The notes below the pieces were generated by a model. The model saw nothing but the letters and a program-made list of their open reading frames with translations, was not told where the DNA came from and ran no database searches. Shown here piece by piece: positions 9,004-17,646 of a DNA stretch of 29,229 nucleotides. Made by a program: the position numbers and the translations under genes. Origin of the DNA: JANPJV01 sp031425695 (lineage in GTDB: Bacteria > Pseudomonadota > Gammaproteobacteria > Xanthomonadales > SZUA-5); the NCBI GenBank assembly GCA_031425695.1, contig JANPJV010000071.1, positions 1 to 29,229 on the forward strand, in the 5' to 3' direction. Numbering within the stretch: the first letter of the stretch is position 1; each line of letters starts with the position of its first letter.

Positions 9004-9008
9004 TCCTC

Positions 9009-11720
9009 ATGTCGCGATCCGTGATTTTCGAGCCGCAGGATCAACCCTTGCGCGAGGACGTGAGCCTGCTCGGGCGGCTGGTCGGCGAGATGTTGTCGGA
9101 TCAGCTCGGGACCAGCTTTTTCGAGCTGCTGGAAGAGGTGCGCCGCTGCGCGATTGCGCGCCGCGAGGGCGAACCCGACAAGCTTCGGAACCTGAGTGCG
9201 CTGCTCGGTGACCTGCCGGTCGAGCGGGCACTGGACCTGGTGCGCGCGTTCTCGAGCTACTTCCAGCTGGTCAACCTGGCCGAGCAGGTGCATCGCATCC
9301 GGCGCCGCCGCGAGCACCAGGCCGCGGACAGCGGCCCGCAACCCGGGGGACTACTCGATTGCCTGACGCGCTTGCGCGAGGGCGGCGTCGACAGTGCACA
9401 GCTGCGGGAGGTGCTTGGACGGCTCAAGTTCGAGCCGGTGTTTACCGCGCACCCGACCGAGGCGACGCGCAAGACCATGCTCGAAAAGGAGCAGCGTATC
9501 GTGCGCGCGCTGGTCGAGCGCCTGGATTCGGGACGCACGCCCGAGGAAGAGCACGCGCGCCTCGAGCAGATCCGCATGCACATCTCCGGCGCCTGGCAGA
9601 CCGCGGAATATTCGCCGGTGCGCCCGAGCGTGGAGCAGGAGCGTGAACATGTGCTGTTCTACCTGTCCGATATCCTCTACCGCGCCGTCCCAGCCTGTCA
9701 TGCCGAGCTCGATCGCTGTATTGCGCTCACCTATCCCAAGCTGCTCGGCCAGCTGCCGCAGCGCCCGCTGCTGTCGTTCGGCACCTGGGTCGGCGGCGAC
9801 ATGGACGGCAACCCGAATGTCGGTGCGGCCACTATCACGGAAGCGCTGAGCGCGCATCGGCGGGTGCTGTTCGCGCGCTACACGGCCGAGCTCCGTGACC
9901 TCGCGCTGGTGCTCAGCCAGTCGCTCTCGCGCGCCGGCATCGACCCGGCCGTGCTGCAGCGCATGAGCCAGTATTCAAGGAGCTTGAAGCGCACCTGGGC
10001 AGCCTTGCCGCGACGTCATCGCGACATGCCGTATCGATGCCTGCTGACGTTGATCGCAGCGCGCCTGCAGGCGACCCAGGAAGACCGTGATGTCGGCTAT
10101 GGCGACGTCGACGAGTTCCTTGCCGACCTCGAGCTGATCCGGCTCTCGCTGATCCGCAATGGGGGGCGCCATGCCGGCCTGCATCCCTTCGAGCGGCTGC
10201 TGGCGCGCGTGCGCACGTTCGGCTTCCACCTGGCGGCCCTCGACGTGCGCCAGCATTCGCAGATCCACCGCGGCGCCATCGCCGAATGCCACGGCGAGCC
10301 GGGCTGGACTGCGCTCGACGGGCCGGGACGGCGGCAAGCGCTGCACGCACTCATCCAGGATGGCACCCGCCTCCCCGACGTCCTGTCCCCGGGCACGCGC
10401 GCGGTGCTGGATGTGTTCGTCGCCCTGGAAGCGAGCGCGCGCCGCTACGGCCGCGCTGCGCTCGGTCTGTACATCATCAGCATGAGCGAGAGTGCCGACG
10501 ACGTGCTCGCCGTGCTGGCGCTGGCGCGGCTCGCTGCCGCGGCCGGCCAGCCGATCGAGCTCGACGTCGCGCCGTTGTTCGAGACCGTCGGCGACCTCAA
10601 TGCCGCACCGCGCATCCTGACCGAGCTGCTCGCCGATCCGGTCTACCGCGCCCACCTCGCGGCGCGTGGGCAACGCCAGGTGGTGATGCTCGGCTACTCC
10701 GACAGCAACAAGGATGGCGGCATTGCCGCATCGCGCTTCGCACTGCAGGAAGCGCAGGCCAGCCTGCTCGAGATTGCGCGCGCGGCGGGGGTGTCCTTGA
10801 GCTTCTTCCACGGCCGCGGCGGTACTGCCAGCCGCGGCGGTGGCCGCACCGAGCGCGCGGTCATGGCCTCGCCGCGCGGCAGCGTCGACGGCCACCTGCG
10901 GCTGACCGAGCAGGGCGAAGTGATCCACCGCAAGTACGGTATCCGCGCGATCGCGCTGCGCAACATCGAGCAGGCCTTTTCGGGGCTCTTGCGGGCGACC
11001 CTGCTGCCGGGTGACGAAGACGCGCGCCAGCCCGAATGGGACCGGCTGATGGCCGGGATTGCCGACAGCAGCCGCGAGCAATACCGCGCACTGGTCTACC
11101 AGGACACCGAATTTGCCGCGTATTTCCGCGCGGCGACGCCGATCGACGTGATCGAGCGCATGAAGATTGGTTCGCGACCGTCGCTGCGCAAGGGCGATGT
11201 ATTCCGGATCGAGCACCTGCGCGCGATCCCGTGGGTGTTCGCGTGGTCGCAGAGCCGCCATGGATTGCCCGGTTGGTACGGGCTCGGCAGCGGGCTGGCG
11301 CGTGCATGCGCCGAGCATGGCGAGGCCAAGGTTGCCGAAATGGCGCGCGAGTGGCCGTTCTTCCGGCTGCTGCTGGAAGATGTGGAGATGGTGCTGGCGA
11401 AAAGCGATGCCGGCATCGCCGCGCAATATTCAGCGCTTGCCGGACCTTTGCACGCGCGCTTCTGGCCACTGATCGAGAGCGAGTGGCAGCTCACCGAGGA
11501 CTGCATCCTGCGCCTCAAGGGCAGCACCGGCTTGCTCGACTATGACCGTCAGCTCAGGCGCAACATCCGCCTGCGAAATCCCTATGTCGACCCGATCAGC
11601 GTGCTCCAGGTCGACCTGCTGGCGCGCTGGCGAGCCGGCGGTAGCGTTGATGCCGCGCTGTTCGAGGCGCTGGTGGCGACCGTCAATGGAATCGCGCGGG
11701 GGCTGCAGAACACCGGTTGA
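9009..11720 (+). CDS. ppc: Phosphoenolpyruvate carboxylase
   Basis: A 903-residue cytosolic enzyme that carboxylates PEP with bicarbonate to oxaloacetate and so refills the TCA cycle. The catalytic histidine motif is VFTAHPTEATRKT (His148). Others are TWVGGDMDGNPNV, the SDSNKDGG loop (Lys568), FFHGRGGTASRGGG (His601, Arg603), GSRPSLRKG, AIPWVFAWSQSR, and the family C-terminus QNTG at residues 900-903. Length and motif order are normal. In the GGD-x-DGNP motif the residue that is Arg in the E. coli enzyme is Met here. The frame is open for 60 more codons upstream, but GAAGG before ATG 9009 and the normal N-terminus MSRSVIFEPQDQPLREDV fix the start. It is convergent with the next gene, with GTGG-type repeats between them. 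Confidence 0.97.
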   Translation: MSRSVIFEPQDQPLREDVSLLGRLVGEMLSDQLGTSFFELLEEVRRCAIARREGEPDKLRNLSALLGDLPVERALDLVRAFSSYFQLVNLAEQVHRIRRRREHQAADSGPQPGGLLDCLTRLREGGVDSAQLREVLGRLKFEPVFTAHPTEATRKTMLEKEQRIVRALVERLDSGRTPEEEHARLEQIRMHISGAWQTAEYSPVRPSVEQEREHVLFYLSDILYRAVPACHAELDRCIALTYPKLLGQLPQRPLLSFGTWVGGDMDGNPNVGAATITEALSAHRRVLFARYTAELRDLALVLSQSLSRAGIDPAVLQRMSQYSRSLKRTWAALPRRHRDMPYRCLLTLIAARLQATQEDRDVGYGDVDEFLADLELIRLSLIRNGGRHAGLHPFERLLARVRTFGFHLAALDVRQHSQIHRGAIAECHGEPGWTALDGPGRRQALHALIQDGTRLPDVLSPGTRAVLDVFVALEASARRYGRAALGLYIISMSESADDVLAVLALARLAAAAGQPIELDVAPLFETVGDLNAAPRILTELLADPVYRAHLAARGQRQVVMLGYSDSNKDGGIAASRFALQEAQASLLEIARAAGVSLSFFHGRGGTASRGGGRTERAVMASPRGSVDGHLRLTEQGEVIHRKYGIRAIALRNIEQAFSGLLRATLLPGDEDARQPEWDRLMAGIADSSREQYRALVYQDTEFAAYFRAATPIDVIERMKIGSRPSLRKGDVFRIEHLRAIPWVFAWSQSRHGLPGWYGLGSGLARACAEHGEAKVAEMAREWPFFRLLLEDVEMVLAKSDAGIAAQYSALAGPLHARFWPLIESEWQLTEDCILRLKGSTGLLDYDRQLRRNIRLRNPYVDPISVLQVDLLARWRAGGSVDAALFEALVATVNGIARGLQNTG

Positions 11721-11732
11721 GCGCAGGTTTTT

Positions 11733-11852
11733 GTGGGTCCGGACCTTGTCCGGACGCTCTTACCGGGCTCACAGTCAAAAGCGTGGGTCCGGACCTTGTC
11801 CGGACGCTTCTGCAGTTCAGCCAGAAAGCGTCGGAACAAGGTTCGGACCCAC
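11733..11852. repeat. Composite GTGG-type palindromic repeat (two direct units and one inverted)
   Basis: The unit GTGGGTCCGGACCTTG occurs at 11733-11748 and 11783-11798; the identity runs for 26 bases, to 11758 and 11808. The inverse, CAAGGTTCGGACCCAC, is at 11837-11852. GTCCGGAC is itself a palindrome and occurs twice in each direct unit, so each can fold into a hairpin. The same unit flanks 25631-25737. The array lies between the convergent ends of ppc and the secreted-protein gene. GTGG is one of the two conserved 5' tetranucleotides of REP elements (established); assignment here is inferred. Confidence 0.8.
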
Positions 11853-11864
11853 ACAACGCCAAAC

Positions 11865-13193
11865 TTACTCGAAACCGTCGCGCAGCATCGGCGGCGGCGG
11901 TGGCGGCAGCGGCGGGTAATACAAGCGGCGCGAGACTTTTACGAAGGCCTCGTAGACCGATGTGCCTTGAGGCGGCCCGCCGTCACAGATGCCGTTGACA
12001 GCGTGGTAGATGCGGAAGTGCGCTTGCCGGAGCTCCGGATAATCGCCGATGTACCACGGCGTCGGGTTTTCCCAACAATAGTTGTTGAAAAGCGCCCCGC
12101 CCCGGGGATCCCAGACCTGCACAAAGCACTCCAGGATGGCGCGCGCGAGCCCGCTCGGCGGTTGCATCGGGCTCCCCGGAAAGATCTCGTGATAGAACTG
12201 ACCCTCGCTCGGTGCCCAGCCGAAAGAATTGGTCGGCGGATTCGAGGGGAACTTGCTGCGGATGCAGTTGATCGCGTTCTGCGCCACGCCCGGCTGCGGG
12301 AGCACTGAATAGTTCCACACCGGCTCACCGACGCCGAAAAGTGCGCCTGGAATATCACCGAACGACGTCGCCGCCTGGACGGTGACCTCGCCACCCGCGG
12401 GAACACTGACGCTCCACTGCAGTCCGGCGCCGTTGTCGATACAGGTGGCTGCCGCGATCATGTTGTTGAGCGAGCCGCCGCCGACCTGGGACCAGACGTT
12501 GCTGAACTGCCCGGCGGTGTAGCGGGTACTCGCCGGCGTGCCAAGCGAGATGTGCAGGATGGTGTACGTCGGGGAAACGCCGGCGCAGGTTTGCCCACCC
12601 GGGCTGCCGGAGAACGACTCCTGGAAGGGGATGCCAGCGTCGCTCGAGGCGAGGAAGATATCGCTGGCCAGGAAAATCTCTGCCGAGACCGCGCCCGCGC
12701 CCGGGTTCGAGAGCCGGAAGGACTTGCGGAAGTAGTTGTCGCCGTTGACATAGGTGACCGTCTGCCGCACCGCCAGCCCACCCGTCGCGGTGCCGAGCAC
12801 GGTGACCGAGAACGGCGATGTCGTCGTGCCATTGCCGGTCACGCCGGACACCGATTGCCCGCCGTATGGCGTGACCGCGCCGAGGGCACTGGTGGCGGTG
12901 GTGCGATCACTGAAGTTCGGTGCATTGAGCACGCCGTTGACGCGCACGAACCAGCCCATGTCGGCGAGCGTGTTCTGCCCGCTCGGATAGATCTGGCCGA
13001 CGGTGCCGTTGCCGATATCCGTATTGAAAACCTGGAACGAGTTGTCCGCACCGATATTCACGATCACCGGCGAGCCGGTAATCGTAGTGATCGCCGGCAG
13101 TCCCTTGTTTCGGCCTACCGTGCCTTTTGCGTCCAGCGCGCCCGCGCTCGCCACGCCGACGAGCAGCATGGTTGCCAATGCAAGCAGTTTCAT
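11865..13193 (-). CDS. Secreted protein of unknown function with proline-rich linker and C-terminal DGFE tail
   Basis: A 442-residue exported protein. The signal peptide is MKLLALATMLLVGVASAGALDA. The body is Gly/Thr/Ser/Asn-rich and beta-type, with repeated short strands (TTITGSPVIVNIGADNSF, NGTTTSPFSVTVLGTATGG), a few cysteines and no recognised catalytic motif. It ends with YYPPLPPPPPPMLRDGFE: a polyproline linker and a short DGFE tail. I recall similar DGFE tails on many exported Xanthomonadales proteins; a sorting role is inference. The start is set at ATG 13193 (AGGAG ten bases upstream) because the longer frame to 13286 would bury the signal peptide. It is divergent from the SNF2 gene. 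Confidence 0.8.
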   Translation of the reverse strand: MKLLALATMLLVGVASAGALDAKGTVGRNKGLPAITTITGSPVIVNIGADNSFQVFNTDIGNGTVGQIYPSGQNTLADMGWFVRVNGVLNAPNFSDRTTATSALGAVTPYGGQSVSGVTGNGTTTSPFSVTVLGTATGGLAVRQTVTYVNGDNYFRKSFRLSNPGAGAVSAEIFLASDIFLASSDAGIPFQESFSGSPGGQTCAGVSPTYTILHISLGTPASTRYTAGQFSNVWSQVGGGSLNNMIAAATCIDNGAGLQWSVSVPAGGEVTVQAATSFGDIPGALFGVGEPVWNYSVLPQPGVAQNAINCIRSKFPSNPPTNSFGWAPSEGQFYHEIFPGSPMQPPSGLARAILECFVQVWDPRGGALFNNYCWENPTPWYIGDYPELRQAHFRIYHAVNGICDGGPPQGTSVYEAFVKVSRRLYYPPLPPPPPPMLRDGFE

Positions 13194-13630
13194 TATCGAT
13201 CCACTCCTGGAAACGACGTATCCGATGCGGACACGGGCGGAATCTGCCGGCCTGGCCGCGCCCACGTGTCGATAGCCATCAGGCACCTCGCGTTTGCATC
13301 ACGGCCGCCAACGGCAGCAAGACACGAATAATAGCACCGACACTAATTCTGCAAAATCCACGGTTTGCGCAGCATCCCTCACACTTCATACGAATTTGTG
13401 ACGGCGGTCGTGAATAAAGAGCTGTTTACGACCCCGGGATGGTAACAAGGGTCCGGTCATCGGTTTTTGCCCAACGGTCGTCGGGCAAATTGGAGACGTT
13501 AGCCTCCCCTGAAGGCCGTGCGTAGCCATAAAAAACAGCTGGCGAGCGGACGGACGCAGGTGTCACCAGCCCGGTGCTAATCTCTCCGGTTTGTGTGAGC
13601 GGCGGGGCGGTCATCTCAAGCATCTGGCGG
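13194..13630. promoter_or_regulatory. Divergent intergenic region, secreted protein / SNF2 helicase
   Basis: This 437-base spacer without a supported gene should hold two outward promoters. It is AT-richer around 13310-13450. Two small inverted repeats are visible: GTCGTGAA with TTTACGAC (13407-13414, 13425-13432, one mismatch) and TTTGCCC with GGGCAAA (13466-13472, 13483-13489). Neither is followed by a T-run. No firm -10/-35 pair was assigned. Confidence 0.45.
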
Positions 13631-16600
13631 ATGAGTCACAGTGAGCTGCGGGCGAGCTTCGCGGATGTCGATCTGCGACGCGGGCAGCGCTATGCGCGCG
13701 AGGGGCGGGTGCTCTGGCTCGAACTGCGCGAGCATGCCGGTGAACGCTCGTGCATCGGGGAAGTGCGTGGGTCGCGGCGCCAACCGTATCGCGTGCATGT
13801 GCGGGTGTTCCCGCGCAATGGGCTCATGCGCCTGGAATCCAACTGCAGCTGTCCGGTCCAGCTCGCGTGCAAACATGCCGTCGCCCTGCTGGTGCAAGCC
13901 GGCGGACTCGAGACCGGTGCCGGTGCCCGCGCGCGGCTGCCACCGGCAGACGCCGCGCAGCCCCGCGCGGACACCGTAGGAGTACTCGCCACGACACTGG
14001 GAAACAACCCGGCCTTGCTGGCGCTGCGCTTCGGGCGCTGGCGCGCGAACCCCGAAGGCACCTGGCGCTTCGAGGAGCTGCTGCCGGCGCAGGTCGACGC
14101 TGCCGTCGACTCGCCCGTGAAGCAGCTGATTGCCAGCTTGCCACGGCAGCGGCCGAGCTGGTCGGATGGCGCCTTCTGGTGGCTGCCGGGCACGGCATCC
14201 GAACCGTTCCTGCTCGAGCTTGCGCGGAGCGCGGCCTTGGCCTGGGAACGCCCGGCCTCCTTGTTGCTGCCCGCGGAAACACGCCCGATCGAGTGGAGCT
14301 GGGCGATGGATGCGCGCGGCGCACAGAAGCTCGTGGCGCAGGTCGGCGACGGCGCCGTGCTGGCCCGCGCAGGCATGGGCTGGATGTATTTCGATGCAGC
14401 CACGCGCAGCGTCGGCAGCGCCGATCCCGGCCTTGCACCGGAGCTTGCCGCGGAGATGGCCGCGTTACCGCCGCTTTCGCCTGGTCGCGTGGCCGCGTTC
14501 GAGAGTCGCCATGGCGCAAGCTTGCCCGAACATTTCCCGCGCCCGCTCGGGGTCGCGCTCGAGCGTCCGACCGATGATCGGCCGGTCCCGATCCTCACCC
14601 TGCACCAGAGCGCCGGCAGTCATGAATCGCGCGGTCGCAAGGGGGCACGCCTGGTGGCCTTTGCTCGGCTCTCGTTCCGCTACGGCCCGGCGCGTGTCGG
14701 TGAAGGCGACCCATCCGAAGAACTCAGCGTCTTCGATGGAACGCGCGTGCGCCTCTACGTGCGAGATCGCGCGCGCGAACGTGAGCTCGCCACACGCCTC
14801 AAGCAGCTCGGGCTGATCTCCAATCGGCATGTGCTGATCGACCATCCCGGCCTGCAGCAGAACGACTGGGTGATCAACGCCGACGGCGATCCGCAGACGC
14901 TCAACGAATTCTGCTACGTGATGTTGCCGCGGCTGCGCAGCGAAGGCTGGCGATTGGAATATGGCCCGCGCTTTCCGCTCAAGCTGATTGATGCGCAGTA
15001 CCAGTTCTACGCCGAAGTCGCGGAGGATGCCGGGGGTGCGCGCATCCAGGTCGAGCTCGGCATCGAGGTCGACAACGAGCGCGTCAACCTGCTGCCGATC
15101 CTGCGCGAAGGCTTGGCTGCCGGGCGCTTCGCGGACCTGCCGACCGCCAACGACGCGATCGTCGCGCTGACCCTGCCGGGCGAACGCCGGCTGCCGATCG
15201 CGGCCGGTCGCCTGCGCTTCATCCTGGGCACGCTGGACGAGCTAGGCGAGGCCGGCGAGCTCGACCAGCGGCGCCTGATGCTGCCGCGTGCGCGTGCCGC
15301 GGCATTGCTGGAACTGGAGAACGAGCTCGGCGAGGGCCGCAAACTCTGGCCCGGTGCCAAGGCGGTGCGCACACTGGCGGAAAAGCTGGGCCGCTATGTC
15401 GGCCTGCCAGCCACGCCGGTGCCAGCGGGCTTCCGCGCTGAGCTGCGGCCCTACCAGGTCGAGGGCCTCGCCTGGTTGCGCTTTCTCGGGGAATCCGGCC
15501 TGTCCGGCATCCTCGCCGACGACATGGGCCTCGGCAAGACCGTGCAGGTGCTCGCCTGGCTGCTCGGCGAAAAGGAGGCCGGCCGGCTCGATCGGCCGGC
15601 GCTGGTGGTCTGTCCGAAGAGCGTGCTCCCAAACTGGGAAGCCGAAGCCGAGCGTTTCGCGCCCGATCTTCGGCGGCTGGTCTTGGCGGGCCCGGAACGC
15701 GGCAAGCAGCGCAGCGCGCTCGCCAGCGCCGACCTGGTGCTGACTACCTATCCGGTGCTCGCGCGCGAGAGCGAGGCGCTCGGTGCACAGCCTTGGCACG
15801 CGGTGGTGCTCGACGAATCGCAGATGGTCAAGAACCCGGCGACCCTGGCGGCGCGGGCGGCCCGGCGCCTGGACGCGCGCCAGCGGGTCTGCCTGACCGG
15901 CACGCCACTCGAAAACCACCTCGGCGAGCTCTGGGCACAGTTCGACTTCCTGTTGCCAGGCCTGCTCGGGACGCGCATCGATTTCACCCGCAACTTCAGG
16001 AAGCCGATCGAAAAGCTACGCGACCGCGACGTGCGCGAGCGCCTGCAACGCCGAATTCGCCCATTCCTGATGCGCCGCACGAAGGACCAGGTGATCGCCG
16101 ACCTGCCGCCGAAGACCGTGGTGACCCGGCGTATCACCCTGGAGGGTCGCCAACGCGAGCTCTACGACAGCCTGCGCGACGCCTATGCCGAAGAGGTCCG
16201 CGGCTGGATCGCGACGCAGAGCTTTGAGCGCAACCGCATGCGCGTGCTCGAAGGCCTGATGCGCCTGCGCCAGGTCTGCTGCGATCCGCGCCTGCTGGCC
16301 GGCAGCGGCCTCGAGGCGCGTCTGCCGGGAAGTGTTTCGAGCAAGCTCGGGCCGGCTTCCGCCAAGCTCGATGTGCTGGTCGCGATGCTTGAGGAGCTGA
16401 TCGCGGCCGGACGGCGCATCCTGGTGTTCAGCCAGTTCACCAGCATGCTCGAGCTGATCGAAGCCGAGCTCGCCCATCGGCGCATCCGCTACGTCAAGCT
16501 GACCGGCAAGACCGAAGACCGTGCGCTGCCGGTCCAGCGCTTTCAGCGGGGCGAAGTGCCGCTGTTCCTGATCAGCCTGCGCGCCGGCGGCTTCGGCCTC

Positions 16601-16864
16601 AACCTCACCCAGGCCGACAGCGTGATCCACTACGATCCCTGGTGGAATCCCGCGGTCGAGTCACAGGCGACCGATCGCGCGCATCGGATCGGCCAGGACA
16701 AGGCGGTATTCGTCTATCGCCTGATTGCTGCCGATACGGTCGAAGAGCGCATCCTCGCCCTGCAGGCGCACAAGCGCGACCTCGCCGATGCCCTGTTCGA
16801 CGAGTCCGGGCAATCGCTGGCAACGACGCTCGGACCTAACGACTGGCTGGACCTGCTTCAATGA
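13631..16864 (+). CDS. SNF2-family DEAD/DEAH helicase-like ATPase with N-terminal SWIM zinc finger
   Basis: A 1,077-residue Swi2/Snf2 ATPase, expected to act on DNA or nucleoprotein complexes (relatives include RapA/HepA). An N-terminal SWIM finger, CSCPVQLACKH (Cys72, Cys74, Cys80, His82), is followed by a long family-specific middle region (about 90-600). The ATPase core has DDMGLGKT (about 630), DESQMVKNP (about 726), LTGTPLENHLGELW, ILVFSQFTSMLELIE, SLRAGGFGLNLTQAD and SQATDRAHRIGQDK, all in canonical order, so it should be active. Motif II reads DESQ where DEAH or DEAQ is commoner. The start is taken at ATG 13631 with GGCGG close upstream; a GTG at 13574 would add 19 residues. The next gene begins 103 bases downstream. 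Confidence 0.95.
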   Translation: MSHSELRASFADVDLRRGQRYAREGRVLWLELREHAGERSCIGEVRGSRRQPYRVHVRVFPRNGLMRLESNCSCPVQLACKHAVALLVQAGGLETGAGARARLPPADAAQPRADTVGVLATTLGNNPALLALRFGRWRANPEGTWRFEELLPAQVDAAVDSPVKQLIASLPRQRPSWSDGAFWWLPGTASEPFLLELARSAALAWERPASLLLPAETRPIEWSWAMDARGAQKLVAQVGDGAVLARAGMGWMYFDAATRSVGSADPGLAPELAAEMAALPPLSPGRVAAFESRHGASLPEHFPRPLGVALERPTDDRPVPILTLHQSAGSHESRGRKGARLVAFARLSFRYGPARVGEGDPSEELSVFDGTRVRLYVRDRARERELATRLKQLGLISNRHVLIDHPGLQQNDWVINADGDPQTLNEFCYVMLPRLRSEGWRLEYGPRFPLKLIDAQYQFYAEVAEDAGGARIQVELGIEVDNERVNLLPILREGLAAGRFADLPTANDAIVALTLPGERRLPIAAGRLRFILGTLDELGEAGELDQRRLMLPRARAAALLELENELGEGRKLWPGAKAVRTLAEKLGRYVGLPATPVPAGFRAELRPYQVEGLAWLRFLGESGLSGILADDMGLGKTVQVLAWLLGEKEAGRLDRPALVVCPKSVLPNWEAEAERFAPDLRRLVLAGPERGKQRSALASADLVLTTYPVLARESEALGAQPWHAVVLDESQMVKNPATLAARAARRLDARQRVCLTGTPLENHLGELWAQFDFLLPGLLGTRIDFTRNFRKPIEKLRDRDVRERLQRRIRPFLMRRTKDQVIADLPPKTVVTRRITLEGRQRELYDSLRDAYAEEVRGWIATQSFERNRMRVLEGLMRLRQVCCDPRLLAGSGLEARLPGSVSSKLGPASAKLDVLVAMLEELIAAGRRILVFSQFTSMLELIEAELAHRRIRYVKLTGKTEDRALPVQRFQRGEVPLFLISLRAGGFGLNLTQADSVIHYDPWWNPAVESQATDRAHRIGQDKAVFVYRLIAADTVEERILALQAHKRDLADALFDESGQSLATTLGPNDWLDLLQ

Positions 16865-16894
16865 ACGCCAGCAATTGGTGCACACTTCGGCACA

Positions 16895-16925
16895 CGGCCA
16901 TTCAGCGTGGCCGCATGCTGCGGCC
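16895..16925. repeat. Overlapping alternative hairpins downstream of the SNF2 gene
   Basis: CGGCCA/TGGCCG (16895-16900, 16908-16913) and GGCCGC/GCGGCC (16909-16914, 16920-16925) share bases, so only one can form at a time. They sit in the 103-base spacer before the DUF4124 gene. No T-run follows either one. A role in attenuation or termination is possible but unproven. Confidence 0.4.
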
Positions 16926-16955
16926 CTAGAATTCACGCACTCAAGACTCATCGGC

Positions 16956-16960
16956 GGAGA
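16956..16960 (+). promoter_or_regulatory. Ribosome binding site deciding the DUF4124 start
   Basis: GGAGA lies seven bases before ATG 16968. It favours this start over an in-frame extension to 16725 that overlaps the SNF2 gene. Confidence 0.7.
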
Positions 16961-16967
16961 ACGACCC

Positions 16968-17633
16968 ATGTACGGCAGGACCCTGGTTGCAATCGCAGTC
17001 GCCATCGCCATGTCCACCGCTGCCATTTCCGTGGCAGAGGCCCAGGGTGCGACCAAGTCGGGCAAGCTCTACAAGTGGGTCGACAAGGATGGCAACGTCC
17101 ATTTTTCCGATCAGGTCCCGCCGGAATCGGCCGACTATGCCCGCGAGAAGCTCAACGACCAGGGCGTCAGCGTGCAGACGGTCGAGCGTGCGCTGACGGC
17201 CGAAGAGCAGGCGAAGCGCGACGCCGAAGTAAAGTCCGCCGCCGATCTCGCGCGCACTGCCGAAGAGCAGAAGAAGGCCGACACGGCCCTGCTCAACTCC
17301 TACGCGAGCGAGGATGACCTCACGCGCGCCTATAACCAGCGCATGGACCTGCTGGAGCAGACCATCGAGGCGCGCCGGATCGAGATCAACGCGCGCGAGC
17401 AGAGTCTCTCTTCGCTGGTCGCGCAGGCCGCCACCCTCGAGCGCAGCGGCAAGCCGATCACCGACACGCTCAAGCAGATGATCACCAACGAGCGCAGCGA
17501 GATCGACAAGCAGAAGTCCTACCTCAAGCAGAAGGACGGCGAGAAAGTCACTGCGCTTGCCGACTACCAGCGCGATCTCGGCCGCTACAAGTCGGCGCTC
17601 GCCCGCACCCTCGAGCACAACAAGCCGGACTGA
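16968..17633 (+). CDS. DUF4124 domain-containing exported coiled-coil protein
   Basis: A 221-residue protein with a signal peptide (MYGRTLVAIAVAIAMSTAAISVAEA). It is followed at once by the DUF4124 signature KLYKWVDKDGNVHFSDQVPP. The rest (about 70-215) is charged, heptad-like and helical, rich in Glu, Lys, Gln and Ala, consistent with a periplasmic coiled coil (EEQKKADTALLNSY, INAREQSLSSLVAQA). DUF4124 proteins are common in gammaproteobacteria; their biochemical role is not established. The LOG-family gene begins 13 bases downstream, so the two are probably co-transcribed, although no functional link is evident. Confidence 0.9.
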   Translation: MYGRTLVAIAVAIAMSTAAISVAEAQGATKSGKLYKWVDKDGNVHFSDQVPPESADYAREKLNDQGVSVQTVERALTAEEQAKRDAEVKSAADLARTAEEQKKADTALLNSYASEDDLTRAYNQRMDLLEQTIEARRIEINAREQSLSSLVAQAATLERSGKPITDTLKQMITNERSEIDKQKSYLKQKDGEKVTALADYQRDLGRYKSALARTLEHNKPD

Positions 17634-17646
17634 GGCGAGGCCGCCA

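Larger units (their letters stand above)
8661..9008. promoter_or_regulatory. Divergent kup/ppc intergenic region
   Basis: This 348-base spacer must contain the promoters of both kup (minus) and ppc (plus). Visible structure: an inverted repeat GCGTCTGG/CCAGACGC (8774-8781 with 8793-8800, 11-base loop), and a half copy of the GTTTCGGTTTCGG motif at 8882-8896 that recurs at 23338-23415. No convincing sigma-70 boxes could be fixed by eye. Open frames crossing it in both directions show no family signal. Confidence 0.5.

Noticed and set aside
8829..9008. N-terminal extension of ppc
   Set aside because: 60 extra residues unlike PEP carboxylase and crossing a GTTTCGG repeat motif; ATG 9009 has a good ribosome site.
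13466..13489. Possible intrinsic terminator TTTGCCC/GGGCAAA
   Set aside because: No T-run follows in either direction and it lies in a divergent promoter region.
13574..13630. GTG start for the SNF2 gene at 13574
   Set aside because: The extra 19 residues have no family character; ATG 13631 with GGCGG upstream gives a normal N-terminus, though this is not certain.
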